DNA from: a virus
IMG/VR virus record: IMGVR_UViG_3300043772_002232
Location: 1 to 53,499 of that record
Direction: 5' to 3' (one strand)
DNA length: 53,499 nt
In this document: positions 30,897 to 39,156 of the stretch, in pieces
Layout of the letters: the number at the start of each line of letters is the position of its first letter
Numbering within the stretch: position 1 is the stretch's first letter
The notes under the pieces: generated by a model
What the model saw: the letters and a program-made list of their open reading frames with translations, nothing else
Database searches by the model: none
What the model was told of the DNA's origin: nothing
Translations under genes and position numbers: made by a program

Positions 30897-31865
30897 TTAT
30901 TCTTTGTTTAATATATCAATAATAAAACCATCCTCATATGGTCTTTTTTGGCTATCTCCCTCATCCTTTGTATATTGAAATATGTCATCTAACATTTTTT
31001 GAATATTGTTTCTACCTATTTGAGACGTTAGAGCACTATCAAAGAAAATATCCTTATCAACATCAAAAGACCTTCTTCTTCTTTCATCTCCATACTTATC
31101 AAGAACAAATTCTGCCAAATATTTAATTTTTTCTTCTTTACTTAAATTTTTATCAAATACAATTACACCATATTTAGTTATCGCACAACTTAAATCTGAA
31201 GATTGTATTAATTGTCTCCACATATTTTGAGCGGATTCAGATGCGTCAGATCCGGATTGTATAAATCCTTTATCATCCAACATTTTTCTATATACTTTAA
31301 CACCTAAATTAAGACCTAAAAACGAGTAGGGTAACCCTCCAGGAAAATGGGTTCTATTTAATGTACCACTATCTAAATATAACTCAATGCCTGATACTCC
31401 TTTAGGTAAATTCGAATAGTCTGACATATATCCATTTATGGCGACGTACATACTTTCAAGTTCATTACTAAATCTAAATGTTTTTAAAAAATGACTTTTA
31501 TAGTGATAAATGTCTTGTATTTTATCATATAATTTATTAAATGCGGTACACATTGACATTATTTTTCTTGGAAAAATTACATAATAATGTCTATTGTACT
31601 GGTATAATTTTAACTCCCTCCAATCAAGGTTTTTTATTGATTCTCTTATGTTATTGTACATTTCAGATAAAGATTCGACTAAACTATCAAACCTCATCTG
31701 TTTTAGTTGAATCTTTTCACTTTCTTTTTTATTCTTCTCTTTAGCCTTCATTGATTTGACTAAATAATTTCCGGGTTGTCTGGACACTAGTTTGTTAATC
31801 TTAATACCCATCTCCTTAACTTCGGATTCCTCTCTTAATATATTTTTAATAATATTATCAATCAT
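30897..31865 (-). CDS. Tagged hypothetical protein, 322 aa
   Basis: The N-terminal tag is MIDNIIKNILREESEVKEMG, with an LRE site. The body is not recognised; it is charged, with SQRPGNYLVK-like and Gly-rich stretches (GVSGIELYLDSGTLN, FPGGLPYSFLGLNLG). A TATTTAT box at 31871-31877 lies 5 nt before ATG, although this position is inside the upstream ORF, so the gene can be expressed independently. Confidence 0.7.
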   Translation of the reverse strand: MIDNIIKNILREESEVKEMGIKINKLVSRQPGNYLVKSMKAKEKNKKESEKIQLKQMRFDSLVESLSEMYNNIRESIKNLDWRELKLYQYNRHYYVIFPRKIMSMCTAFNKLYDKIQDIYHYKSHFLKTFRFSNELESMYVAINGYMSDYSNLPKGVSGIELYLDSGTLNRTHFPGGLPYSFLGLNLGVKVYRKMLDDKGFIQSGSDASESAQNMWRQLIQSSDLSCAITKYGVIVFDKNLSKEEKIKYLAEFVLDKYGDERRRRSFDVDKDIFFDSALTSQIGRNNIQKMLDDIFQYTKDEGDSQKRPYEDGFIIDILNKE

Positions 31866-32269
31866 AACTTATAAATATCTGTCTTATAGACATTCTTCAC
31901 CATTTTATATAAGTTATTTTGAGTATGTTGGGAATATTCCCTAACATATATCTCAAGCTTATCTACTATTATCGGTATAAAGTAATCAAAATACTGATAT
32001 AAACTATCCATATTTGAGGTATCAAAACAAGTATTAAATTTACCGTAAGAATCGATATCACCGAAAAAAGCGGTCGAATTTCCTGATGGATAATGAAATA
32101 TCATCGCGGGTTCTTTAAAAAAAATCTCATAGTTATTGTTAACTACTAAAGTATAATTTAATGGATGGTAGTGGAGTTCTAAAATTTGTTTAACTGACTT
32201 TAATAATTTCTCATTATAAAAGTTATTATTTTGTGGTAAAACTTTTATATTGTTTGTCAGTTCAAACAT
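31862..32269 (-). CDS. Hypothetical protein, 135 aa
   Basis: It reads MFELTNNIKVLPQNNNFYNEK... and is rich in aromatic residues. The centre (EPAMIFHYPSGNSTAFFGDIDSYG) may be a beta domain. Its stop overlaps the next start by 4 nt. Not recognised. Confidence 0.65.
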   Translation of the reverse strand: MFELTNNIKVLPQNNNFYNEKLLKSVKQILELHYHPLNYTLVVNNNYEIFFKEPAMIFHYPSGNSTAFFGDIDSYGKFNTCFDTSNMDSLYQYFDYFIPIIVDKLEIYVREYSQHTQNNLYKMVKNVYKTDIYKL

Positions 32270-32275
32270 ATTTTT

Positions 32276-32611
32276 TTAAATTTTAATTAAAGTAACTCCA
32301 TAAACTTCTAATTCCCACTCCGACCCATATTCTGTAAGACCTAAACCAAACATACTATCAAGAGAATTAAATAAATTCCTTCTAATATCATAAGGAAATC
32401 TATTGTGTATATCTTCTAAATTACCATTAGATCTATTAAATGGGTCGACTACCACACAAATAACATTTCTTGTAATTGACTTGTCGTCTGATGCTAAATA
32501 TACACCTTGTTCTTTAAACGACACACTAATAACATTTAAGTCTGAAAATTCATTTAATATAAAATTTTCAATAATTTTCTCTAATTTAGATTCTGTTAAA
32601 AGGTATTTCAT
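32276..32611 (-). CDS. Tagged protein, 111 aa, TESKL paralog family
   Basis: The tag is MKYLLTESKLEKIIENFILN. The rest follows the family layout seen at 43305-47070: strand-rich middle, then a helix near the C-terminus (RRNLFNSLDSMFGLGLTEYG). TATTTAT on this strand at 32617-32623, 5 nt before ATG. Function unknown. Confidence 0.7.
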   Translation of the reverse strand: MKYLLTESKLEKIIENFILNEFSDLNVISVSFKEQGVYLASDDKSITRNVICVVVDPFNRSNGNLEDIHNRFPYDIRRNLFNSLDSMFGLGLTEYGSEWELEVYGVTLIKI

Positions 32612-33430
32612 TTAAGATAAATATTGTGAAATTCTGTTTTGGGCAAATTCCACATAACTTTCCTGTATTTCAAAACCTATAAAATTTCTCTTTATCTCTT
32701 TACAAGCGACCCCTGTTGTTCCAGCGCCCATAAACGGGTCTAAAACCAAATCACCTTCCTTTGTAGATCCTTTAATGAAATATTTTACAAACTCTACAGG
32801 ATATACCGCCACGTGATTATCCACAATTTTTTTTGATTCTGAAGATATGTTAACAAGTGTTGTTGGTAATGCCCCTAACGGATTTGGAGCCCAATCTTTA
32901 TATTCTTTTAAATCATCATCACCCTCATTTCTAGAATATCTTTTTTTGAGTGGTTTTTTCATTCTATTTATTGAAACTTCAGAATATGGGGTTCTCATAG
33001 AATCAATATCAAAATAAAATCCTTTTTGTTTTGCGAACCAAAATATATACTCAACCCTATCTCCAAATCTAGTTCTATTCGGTAAACCTTTCATTTTATT
33101 CCAAAACAATCTCTCAAATAATTTAAGATTAGATTCTTTATGTAATCTTGAGATTAGATCAAACACATACGGATGTCTAAATCCGTCTTCAACTTTATCA
33201 TTAATGTTAAGGATAAAAGAACCTGTTGGTTTTAAAACTCTACATATCTCAACACAATAAGGGATAAACCAATCAACATAATCATCCGCCAATATACCTT
33301 TAAAATCGATATATGTTTTCATATCGGCGTAAGGTGGTGATGTTATAACAAGATCGATGGAATTGTCAGGTAATTCTTTTAATAAATTTAATGAATCTCC
33401 TTGGTATATTTTATTTAAATCAAACTTCAT
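32612..33430 (-). CDS. DNA methyltransferase, beta class
   Basis: 272 residues from ATG at 33430 (MKFDLNKIYQGDSLNLLKEL); the longer frame to 33466 adds an unlikely extension. Motif IV is TSPPYADM near residue 31 and the SAM-binding motif is DPFMGAGTTGVACKEIKRNFIGFEI near the C-terminus, so the order is beta. SPPY is typical of N4-cytosine enzymes but some N6-adenine enzymes have it too. No restriction enzyme is adjacent, so it may protect phage DNA from host restriction. Confidence 0.9.
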   Translation of the reverse strand: MKFDLNKIYQGDSLNLLKELPDNSIDLVITSPPYADMKTYIDFKGILADDYVDWFIPYCVEICRVLKPTGSFILNINDKVEDGFRHPYVFDLISRLHKESNLKLFERLFWNKMKGLPNRTRFGDRVEYIFWFAKQKGFYFDIDSMRTPYSEVSINRMKKPLKKRYSRNEGDDDLKEYKDWAPNPLGALPTTLVNISSESKKIVDNHVAVYPVEFVKYFIKGSTKEGDLVLDPFMGAGTTGVACKEIKRNFIGFEIQESYVEFAQNRISQYLS

Positions 33431-33472
33431 TAGATAAAATATAACTAAGATATAGTTAAATGTCAAAAGTTA

Positions 33473-33967
33473 TTATTCTTCTATAGAACCAACACTAATT
33501 CTTATACCTATTTTGGTTCTAATCTCTTCATCAAAATACTCATTAATACAATCAACAACTTCACCTTCAACTTCCCAACCGTAATCCTCATTACTTAAAG
33601 CCTCATCTATTGACATTTGGTCATCTCCCTGAATATTCACCGTACCATTTTTAGTATCAACTTTACAATCAACTAAGAAATTATTTTCGTTATGAACACT
33701 TTTTATTTTTGTTGTAAAAGTAAAATCATATGAACTATGATTACTTGGTTTTATATGATGTTCTTTACTAAGAAATTCACGAACCTCTTTTATTGTTTTA
33801 TCCTTTCCAATATATTCAAATAACATATATTCTATATCAGATTCACTAATACCATTTTTCGCAGTATCAAAAAAATTTTTAAAACTTCTATCATAACCAG
33901 GTCCTGCGGTATCCCAATACTTAAAGAAAAGTTTTTTATAAAAAGGTTTAACTTTGTTCTCTTCCAT
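33473..33967 (-). CDS. Hypothetical protein, 164 aa
   Basis: It reads MEENKVKPFYKKLFFKYWDT... with a helical first half (ISESDIEYMLFEYIGKDKTIKEV) and a beta-rich, acidic second half. TATTTAT on this strand at 33973-33979, 5 nt before ATG, back to back with the box of the plus-strand tagged gene at 34005. Not recognised. Confidence 0.65.
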   Translation of the reverse strand: MEENKVKPFYKKLFFKYWDTAGPGYDRSFKNFFDTAKNGISESDIEYMLFEYIGKDKTIKEVREFLSKEHHIKPSNHSSYDFTFTTKIKSVHNENNFLVDCKVDTKNGTVNIQGDDQMSIDEALSNEDYGWEVEGEVVDCINEYFDEEIRTKIGIRISVGSIEE

Positions 33968-33972
33968 AATTT

Positions 33973-33979
33973 ATAAATA
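33973..33979 (-). promoter_or_regulatory. TATTTAT box before 164-aa gene
   Basis: TATTTAT on the minus strand, 5 nt before ATG at 33967. Confidence 0.45.
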
Positions 33980-33992
33980 TAAATAAATTAAC

Positions 33993-33999
33993 TATTTAT
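33993..33999 (+). promoter_or_regulatory. TATTTAT box before tagged gene
   Basis: TATTTAT 5 nt before ATG at 34005, divergent to the box at 33973-33979. Confidence 0.5.
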
Positions 34000-34004
34000 T
34001 ACAT

Positions 34005-34358
34005 ATGAAATACTTAATATCAGAAAATAAATTGGACAATCTAATATATGATTATGTTGTTGATATGTTTATGAACAATGAAGAGGGTGAGTTAAATTTT
34101 ACTTACAATTATGATGAAGATGGTAACGAGACTGACGACGCAATTCAATTTTATTTTAGTGATTATGGTGAAGACTATGAAGCGTTTCGTTGGTATTCGG
34201 AAGAATATTTTGATGATGGTTGTGAAAGGTGTCCCATTGTAGAGTTAAGTCGTGAATTAAAGGATAATTTGGATTCAATGTTTTCCGATAAATGGGAAAG
34301 TCAGTTTAAAAAATGGATGAATAATGAATTTAACATTTACGTTAAAACTATTCAGTAA
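34005..34358 (+). CDS. Tagged acidic protein, 117 aa, SENKL family
   Basis: The tag is MKYLISENKLDNLIYDYVVD. The body is strongly acidic (NYDEDGNETDDAIQFYFSDYGEDYE) and ends in an amphipathic helix (LKDNLDSMFSDKWESQFKKWM). Its closest relative here is the protein at 35052, with the same acidic, Tyr-rich design. Convergent with the gene at 34361. Confidence 0.7.
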   Translation: MKYLISENKLDNLIYDYVVDMFMNNEEGELNFTYNYDEDGNETDDAIQFYFSDYGEDYEAFRWYSEEYFDDGCERCPIVELSRELKDNLDSMFSDKWESQFKKWMNNEFNIYVKTIQ

Positions 34359-34360
34359 AA

Positions 34361-34678
34361 TTATCTTCTTTTAAAATACAATGAAGGTTCATAACCCGTA
34401 AGTTTATAATATTCTCTAGGGTCATATAATTTGGCGGAACAAAATTGTTGTTCAAGAGCGTTAAGATAATCGTCAATATAATAATTTATTGCGTCCTGAA
34501 CCGTCTCGTCTTCAGATTCACTTAAATAATCTTCAATATCTTCATCGGTAATTAAAAATTCTTCAACCTTTTCTACAGGATTTTTACGATTAGGACATTT
34601 AATTACGGCAATAAATTTATGACCAGATAATTCTTCCATTATTAATTTATGTTGTGATTCAGTTATTATTATTTTCAT
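34361..34678 (-). CDS. Tagged protein, 105 aa
   Basis: The tag is MKIIITESQHKLIMEEL. A second tag-like stretch, FLITDEDIEDYLSESE, occurs in the middle. The C-terminus contains YYIDDYLNALEQQFC and a basic end. It lies 1 nt from the upstream 119-residue gene. Not recognised. Confidence 0.7.
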   Translation of the reverse strand: MKIIITESQHKLIMEELSGHKFIAVIKCPNRKNPVEKVEEFLITDEDIEDYLSESEDETVQDAINYYIDDYLNALEQQFCSAKLYDPREYYKLTGYEPSLYFKRR

Positions 34679-34679
34679 A

Positions 34680-35039
34680 CTATTTCAAATTCATAAGCTT
34701 AACACCAACCGTATTCCCAAAAGACCTTGTATCTACGCCAATATTGGATAACATATCTTTAATTTCATTTGATAATATGCTATGATGGAATCCATCAAGT
34801 TTCTTTTTTATTTTATATTCATCATTATAGTTAAATGTTCGAGGTAAAGGAATGTCAGTATAAACCTCAACAATCCAATTATAATATTCATCGTCATTAG
34901 CGTGTCTTGATTTTATTTCAAACTCATAATCAAAATCTATGTCGGTTACTTTTTTAAGATAAGAATTAATTACGTTATTAATTGTTTTTCCAAATACAAC
35001 GTCAAATGACTTATTTCCAAAATACGAATGTAATCCCAT
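34680..35039 (-). CDS. Hypothetical protein, 119 aa
   Basis: It reads MGLHSYFGNKSFDVVFGKTI..., without a clear tag, although FGKTINNVINSYLKKV is tag-like in composition. TATTTAT at 35044-35050 on this strand lies 4 nt before ATG, matching the tagged genes around it. Confidence 0.65.
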   Translation of the reverse strand: MGLHSYFGNKSFDVVFGKTINNVINSYLKKVTDIDFDYEFEIKSRHANDDEYYNWIVEVYTDIPLPRTFNYNDEYKIKKKLDGFHHSILSNEIKDMLSNIGVDTRSFGNTVGVKLMNLK

Positions 35040-35043
35040 AACA

Positions 35044-35050
35044 ATAAATA
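35044..35050 (-). promoter_or_regulatory. TATTTAT box before 119-aa gene
   Basis: TATTTAT on the minus strand, 4 nt before ATG at 35039. Confidence 0.45.
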
Positions 35051-35051
35051 T

Positions 35052-35375
35052 TTACACGGCTTTAATAAAATCGATATCAATCTCGAATTTATATTCTACA
35101 AATTTTTTAAAAATTGGAATCCAATGTTCGCTAAATAAACCATTCATAGTATCAATAAAATTGGTATCATAAATCTCAAGTACGTTATCACCTGAATTAT
35201 TATAATCTCTCGAATAATAAAAAACATCGGTATAATCACCACTTGTATCTATAACAAATAAATTATCTTCAAATTCCTCATCCTCCTCGGTATAAAGTTC
35301 ATCCCAGTTATAATACTCCTCAATATATTTTAAAATAGAATCGTTTAATCTGTTTTCGGTTATAATGTACTTCAT
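35052..35375 (-). CDS. Tagged acidic protein, 107 aa, TENRL family
   Basis: From ATG at 35375 the tag is MKYIITENRLNDSILKYIEE. An upstream ATG at 35411 would place the start inside the previous gene and before the TATTTAT box (35380-35386, 4 nt from ATG), so I reject it. The body is acidic and Tyr-rich (ELYTEEDEEFEDNLFVIDTSG), and ends with an amphipathic helix, as at 34005. Confidence 0.7.
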   Translation of the reverse strand: MKYIITENRLNDSILKYIEEYYNWDELYTEEDEEFEDNLFVIDTSGDYTDVFYYSRDYNNSGDNVLEIYDTNFIDTMNGLFSEHWIPIFKKFVEYKFEIDIDFIKAV

Positions 35376-35379
35376 AATA

Positions 35380-35386
35380 ATAAATA
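35380..35386 (-). promoter_or_regulatory. TATTTAT box before TENRL gene
   Basis: TATTTAT on the minus strand, 4 nt before ATG at 35375. It lies just before the stop codon region of the upstream gene. Confidence 0.5.
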
Positions 35387-35388
35387 TA

Positions 35389-36819
35389 TTAAATTCCGGC
35401 AATTTTATCATAAACTACCGAGCCAATGTATTCCATTTGGTCTTTGAAATTGTCGGAACTACAACCTCCTTCAAAAATTTCATAATATAACCTTTCATAC
35501 AAAGTATTAATAACATTATATTTGTCTGCTTTTTTTCCTGTGAAATGTCTAATTTCGTTATTTATTAAATCTTTATTAAAAAAATTATTATTAACTTCAT
35601 TAAAAAAACATTTTTTAAATCCTTCAATCATTTCTTTTTGTTTTTTTCCAAGTTCGTCTTCAAATGTTTTTATATGTTCATTAAATTTTTCGTCATAATC
35701 ATCTTCATCACCGTCCAAAAGTTGTTGGATGTTATAAGTAATTCCAAGTATCAAATCAGATTCCGCCATATTATAAAAATTCTTAGATATTTTATCAATA
35801 TTTTCCACAAAAACTTTTTTAATTCCTTCGGTTACCTCATTAAGAAAGTCGTCATTAAAAATACCAATTCTTTCAGGACTATCGGCGTATAGTTTTTCAT
35901 TTAAACAATAAAACCCTTCTTTACCAACACCATTAATTTCACTTAAAATATTATCAACCGTTTGTTTAAATTCAGGTCTTCCTTGACCATACATTTGTTC
36001 ATCAGATACCAAAATAAAATCATTTTTATTTTGTTCATTAATATATGGTTTAATGTTTAAAACTGAAATGGGGTTTTTAATGTCCTTATCATTTTTATTA
36101 ATTAAATATGAAACCAATGAACCTTCCCTAACATCTTCAATAATGTATTTAACGTTTTGACCTCTTTCTTTTCTACTTTCAATCTCTCTATTTAATTTAT
36201 CAATTTTTTTTAATACATCTATAGCACCATCGTCATCAGCATTTGGATTATTTTTAATTAAATCTTCATATTCTTTTTTTAACTTTTGAACTCTCTGTGA
36301 TGATTCGTGACCCATTGTCATACAATTTGTCCAATTTCTATCTGTATCTGAGCCTGCAATATCATAAGGATGTCTTGAGATAACAACCAATAAACCTCCA
36401 GAGTCAGATGTTAAAGCTTTCCTTGATTCATCCGAAACAAATTTTTTCATTAAGTTATCGGCTTTCATTCTTGTTAAAGCTTTACCAATTGTTGTTGTAT
36501 TTTTTGATTCACCAAATTTTACAATACCCTTAATATAATCTAATACCTGATATCCATTTTGTTTTAGAAAATCCTCAACCTCTTTTTGTATTGGTGATAC
36601 GGGACCTTCTTTTTTTCCTTCAACCAAAGGAATATAAATTCTATAATAGTTTTTATCGTGGTCGTATTTATCACCCAAGGTTTTAAATACCTCAGAATAT
36701 CTTTCTCTATTAAATTCTTTAACGTAAGGTCTATATTGTGATGGGGTTAACGCTTCATCAATACTATATAACGATAGAATATGTTTTTTTTCTTCTTCTG
36801 TAATTATAAATTTTCCCAT
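35389..36819 (-). CDS. Tagged protein, 476 aa, NWTNCM family
   Basis: The tag is MGKFIITEEEKKHILSLYSI. The centre (ISRHPYDIAGSDTDRNWTNCM at about 150-170, then GSLVSYLINKNDKDIKNPISV at about 240) resembles a conserved phage domain where a W-x-x-C motif is followed by an LI-x-x-x-D strand; its function is unknown to me. Relatives of this domain may also occur at 48357 (CQWCIND). No TATTTAT box is seen at a usual distance. Confidence 0.7.
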   Translation of the reverse strand: MGKFIITEEEKKHILSLYSIDEALTPSQYRPYVKEFNRERYSEVFKTLGDKYDHDKNYYRIYIPLVEGKKEGPVSPIQKEVEDFLKQNGYQVLDYIKGIVKFGESKNTTTIGKALTRMKADNLMKKFVSDESRKALTSDSGGLLVVISRHPYDIAGSDTDRNWTNCMTMGHESSQRVQKLKKEYEDLIKNNPNADDDGAIDVLKKIDKLNREIESRKERGQNVKYIIEDVREGSLVSYLINKNDKDIKNPISVLNIKPYINEQNKNDFILVSDEQMYGQGRPEFKQTVDNILSEINGVGKEGFYCLNEKLYADSPERIGIFNDDFLNEVTEGIKKVFVENIDKISKNFYNMAESDLILGITYNIQQLLDGDEDDYDEKFNEHIKTFEDELGKKQKEMIEGFKKCFFNEVNNNFFNKDLINNEIRHFTGKKADKYNVINTLYERLYYEIFEGGCSSDNFKDQMEYIGSVVYDKIAGI

Positions 36820-36841
36820 AATGATAATTATATTAAAAAGT

Positions 36842-37786
36842 CTATTTTACGGGATAAAGTGCTATTAATTGAGCAATTCTTGTATTATTTTCCCATTTAA
36901 TATCCTTCAATAATTTTGGGTTGTATTCAGTATTTTTTTTAAATGTATTCTCACACGATTCACAAGGTTTATTTGGTTCACTAATCCTTAATACAATTTT
37001 GAATACTTTAGTACTACCTGAGTCGACACTAAAAGTTTTTTTATCCATATCAAATTTTATGGAATTTTCATCAATGCTAGCCAAACTGGTTTTTGTTGCA
37101 ATATCATTCACAAATGATGTGATGTCTCGACTTGAAACTTCAATTTTTTGGTTTGTTTGTTGTGAAGTACCGCCTCCAACATAATATAAATGCCATGGTT
37201 CTTGCATTCTTATATTACCCGTCATGTAAGGTAAAGTAAAACCCCACTTATTTGGTTTGTTAAAATCACCAGCTGGCCAAGCGTTACCCCTTAAACATAT
37301 TGTATTTCCTCCGTAATCAATCGCTCTACCCGTATGATGTTGACTAAATCCTGGTATGGAAACTCGTTTCATTGCGAAATCGATTTTTGAACCTGTTGTG
37401 GAGATTTTCCCTTCATTTATAAATCTTCTTTTTTGGTCTTCATAACTTCTATATGACACAGGTAACGTTGAATCTTTATCGTCAACTTCCTTTATGAATA
37501 TATCATTACACCCACTTTCATTTTTCATTTTATTAAAAGCAGCAATCGCATCGGGCAAAAGTCCACCGGCTTCAGACTTTATTTGTCCTGATAAACCAAT
37601 CTCTTTTTTAAAATGAGCATCGACAAATTTTTCTCCCAACTCATTTTCAATATCTCTTAAAATATTTTGTAATCCAGTGTCCGAAACATATGTGGAAATG
37701 ATGTCATTAACATTTTGTTCGGATAATAACCCATACATTTTACGGATATTGTTTTTTTCAGATTCCGTAATTATAAATTTTCTCAT
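36842..37786 (-). CDS. Tagged M15-type peptidase, VanY-like
   Basis: 314 residues. The tag is MRKFIITESEKNNIRKMYGL, followed by LSEQ. The peptidase core spans about 95-215: the zinc site is in SQHHTGRAIDYGG and the second ligand in EPWHLYYVGGG, as in D-Ala-D-Ala carboxypeptidases and L-alanoyl-D-glutamate endolysins. There is no signal peptide. A tagged cell-wall peptidase would fit delivery inside or on the virion, to open the wall at entry. The C-terminal 100 residues are unassigned. Confidence 0.85.
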   Translation of the reverse strand: MRKFIITESEKNNIRKMYGLLSEQNVNDIISTYVSDTGLQNILRDIENELGEKFVDAHFKKEIGLSGQIKSEAGGLLPDAIAAFNKMKNESGCNDIFIKEVDDKDSTLPVSYRSYEDQKRRFINEGKISTTGSKIDFAMKRVSIPGFSQHHTGRAIDYGGNTICLRGNAWPAGDFNKPNKWGFTLPYMTGNIRMQEPWHLYYVGGGTSQQTNQKIEVSSRDITSFVNDIATKTSLASIDENSIKFDMDKKTFSVDSGSTKVFKIVLRISEPNKPCESCENTFKKNTEYNPKLLKDIKWENNTRIAQLIALYPVK

Positions 37787-37797
37787 AATATAGGTTT

Positions 37798-38028
37798 TTA
37801 ATAATTATTTAAAATATCCTTAATATTATCTATGATTTGACTCAATTTTGGAGACTTTTCCGTGGACTTGCCCTTTTCAAATTCCGGCATAGACACATTT
37901 CTAAAAACACCCATTAAATCTCGTTTCAAATCCTTTATTTTTTCTATTTCTGATTGTTCACTTTCGATTAATACACGTTTAACAATTTTATTTAAATCGT
38001 TTTCAGTTAATCTTATAACTTTTTTCAT
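37798..38028 (-). CDS. Tagged protein, 76 aa, MKKVIRLTEND class
   Basis: The tag is MKKVIRLTENDLNKIVKRVL followed by IESEQ, with an LIE site. The rest is a short charged helix (EIEKIKDLKRDLMGVFRNV) and a basic linker. In such a small protein the tag is a quarter of the length. TATTTAT lies 16 nt upstream, at exactly the same distance as in the gene at 38476. Confidence 0.7.
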   Translation of the reverse strand: MKKVIRLTENDLNKIVKRVLIESEQSEIEKIKDLKRDLMGVFRNVSMPEFEKGKSTEKSPKLSQIIDNIKDILNNY

Positions 38029-38044
38029 AATAATATTTTTATAT

Positions 38045-38051
38045 ATAAATA
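38045..38051 (-). promoter_or_regulatory. TATTTAT box of 76-aa tagged gene
   Basis: TATTTAT on the minus strand, 16 nt before ATG. The flanking leader repeats upstream of 38760. Confidence 0.5.
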
Positions 38052-38128
38052 TGTCACAATCTCAAAAAAAAAGGGGTGGGGGGATTGACCAACGACCGAA
38101 GGGAGTTCGGACGGTTCGGGGTTACGAA

Positions 38129-38407
38129 TTAACAACGTCTATCAAAATACAACTCGGTTATCTCAGAATAAAACATATCTTGGAGTTCATTCATTGTTCC
38201 CTTATAATCAAATCCTTCAATGTCATAAAAATAAGGATGAAGGTCATCCATCATATAATATAAAAATCTTTTTTCATACTCATCAAAAGAATTAAATTTA
38301 CAACGGTCAACATATTTGGCCGATTCCTTAAAAGCCTCCTCAACCAAATCATACCTTCTCAATAACCACATTCGATTATTTTGTGATTCTGTTATAATGA
38401 ATTTCAT
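38129..38407 (-). CDS. Tagged protein, 92 aa, ITESQNN family
   Basis: From ATG at 38407 the tag is MKFIITESQNNRMWLLRRYD, matching the 109-residue protein at 26899. The longer frame to 38440 runs through the TATTTAT box (38412-38418, 4 nt before ATG). The body is acidic and Tyr/Phe-rich (EKRFLYYMMDDLHPYFYDI). Function unknown. Confidence 0.7.
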   Translation of the reverse strand: MKFIITESQNNRMWLLRRYDLVEEAFKESAKYVDRCKFNSFDEYEKRFLYYMMDDLHPYFYDIEGFDYKGTMNELQDMFYSEITELYFDRRC

Positions 38408-38411
38408 ATAG

Positions 38412-38418
38412 ATAAATA
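38412..38418 (-). promoter_or_regulatory. TATTTAT box before 92-aa tagged gene
   Basis: TATTTAT on the minus strand, 4 nt before ATG at 38407. Confidence 0.5.
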
Positions 38419-38426
38419 TACGACAA

Positions 38427-38455
38427 ATAAAAAACCCCACCTAAATAGAGTGGGG
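38427..38455 (-). terminator. Terminator after 94-aa tagged gene
   Basis: GTGGGG and CCCCAC around CTAAATAGA-type loop, with a T6 tract on the minus strand. A near copy lies at 38828-38860. Confidence 0.8.
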
Positions 38456-38475
38456 GAGGGTCTAAATGTTTTTTA

Positions 38476-38760
38476 TTAATAATCAAATGTATCTTCTTCA
38501 TCACCACCATGGAGGTCATCCGCCAAAGATGACAATTCGTAGAAGTCATCCTCATCCATATAACCGCCAACTTCATCAAGCAAATACCAAACATCGGATT
38601 CTTCGGCAGCATCAGGGCTCCAACCAAGCTCATCAACGGCAACACTTCTGGCAATCCCCAAAAGTTTTTTATATCTTTTCACATCCGAATCTTCTTTAAT
38701 TACTCTTTTAACCAATCTCATTAAATCAGATTCAGTTAATCTTATAACTCTTTTTTTCAT
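38476..38760 (-). CDS. Tagged protein, 94 aa, MKKRVIRLTESD class
   Basis: The tag is MKKRVIRLTESDLMRLVKRV, then IKED with an IKE site. The rest is acidic (WSPDAAEESDVWYLLDEVGGYMDEDDFYEL). Terminator and leader sequences are repeated at neighbouring tagged genes, a sign of cassette-like duplication. Function unknown. Confidence 0.7.
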   Translation of the reverse strand: MKKRVIRLTESDLMRLVKRVIKEDSDVKRYKKLLGIARSVAVDELGWSPDAAEESDVWYLLDEVGGYMDEDDFYELSSLADDLHGGDEEDTFDY

Positions 38761-38776
38761 AATATTATTTTTATAT

Positions 38777-38783
38777 ATAAATA
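38777..38783 (-). promoter_or_regulatory. TATTTAT box of 94-aa tagged gene
   Basis: TATTTAT on the minus strand, 16 nt before ATG. It lies in a leader nearly identical to that of the 76-residue gene. Confidence 0.5.
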
Positions 38784-38827
38784 TATCACAATCTCAAAAA
38801 AAAGGGGTCGGTCTATACCATATAACA

Positions 38828-38860
38828 AATAAAAAACCCCACCTGTATAAGAGAGTGGGG
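38828..38860 (-). terminator. Terminator after 92-aa tagged gene at 38878
   Basis: GTGGGG and CCCCAC arms with a T6 tract on the minus strand. It duplicates the hairpin at 38427-38455. Confidence 0.8.
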
Positions 38861-38877
38861 ATTTAATAATAAATACA

Positions 38878-39156
38878 TTATTGATTATCCCTATATATGT
38901 TTCTAATATACTCTTGAAAATGGTCATCAATAAAAGACATTAAATCATCCCTATCAATCTCATTCCAATGTAATCCTTCCTTATCTCCCAAAAATACATT
39001 CTTATAAACCAAATCTTTAATATCATTATAGAATTCATCCTCATCGTAATACATATCAGGATTACTTGATAAATTATCAATTAGTTTTTTAATCTGACCA
39101 TATCTTCTTTTATATATAAGGTCATTAAATTGTCTTTCGTTAATAATAATTTTCAT
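38878..39156 (-). CDS. Tagged protein, 92 aa, INERQF class
   Basis: The tag is MKIIINERQFNDLIYKRRYG. The body is acidic and helical (MYYDEDEFYNDIKDLVYK, DRDDLMSFIDDHFQEYIRN). TATTTAT at 39172-39178 on this strand lies 15 nt before ATG. It is the last minus-strand gene before the large non-coding region. Confidence 0.7.
   Translation of the reverse strand: MKIIINERQFNDLIYKRRYGQIKKLIDNLSSNPDMYYDEDEFYNDIKDLVYKNVFLGDKEGLHWNEIDRDDLMSFIDDHFQEYIRNIYRDNQ

Noticed and set aside
38041-38128. A tRNA or riboswitch in the G-rich stretch before the 76-aa gene
   Set aside because: Only a short hairpin CCGAA/TTCGG is present, and the stretch lies in the repeated leader region; no known RNA pattern fits.
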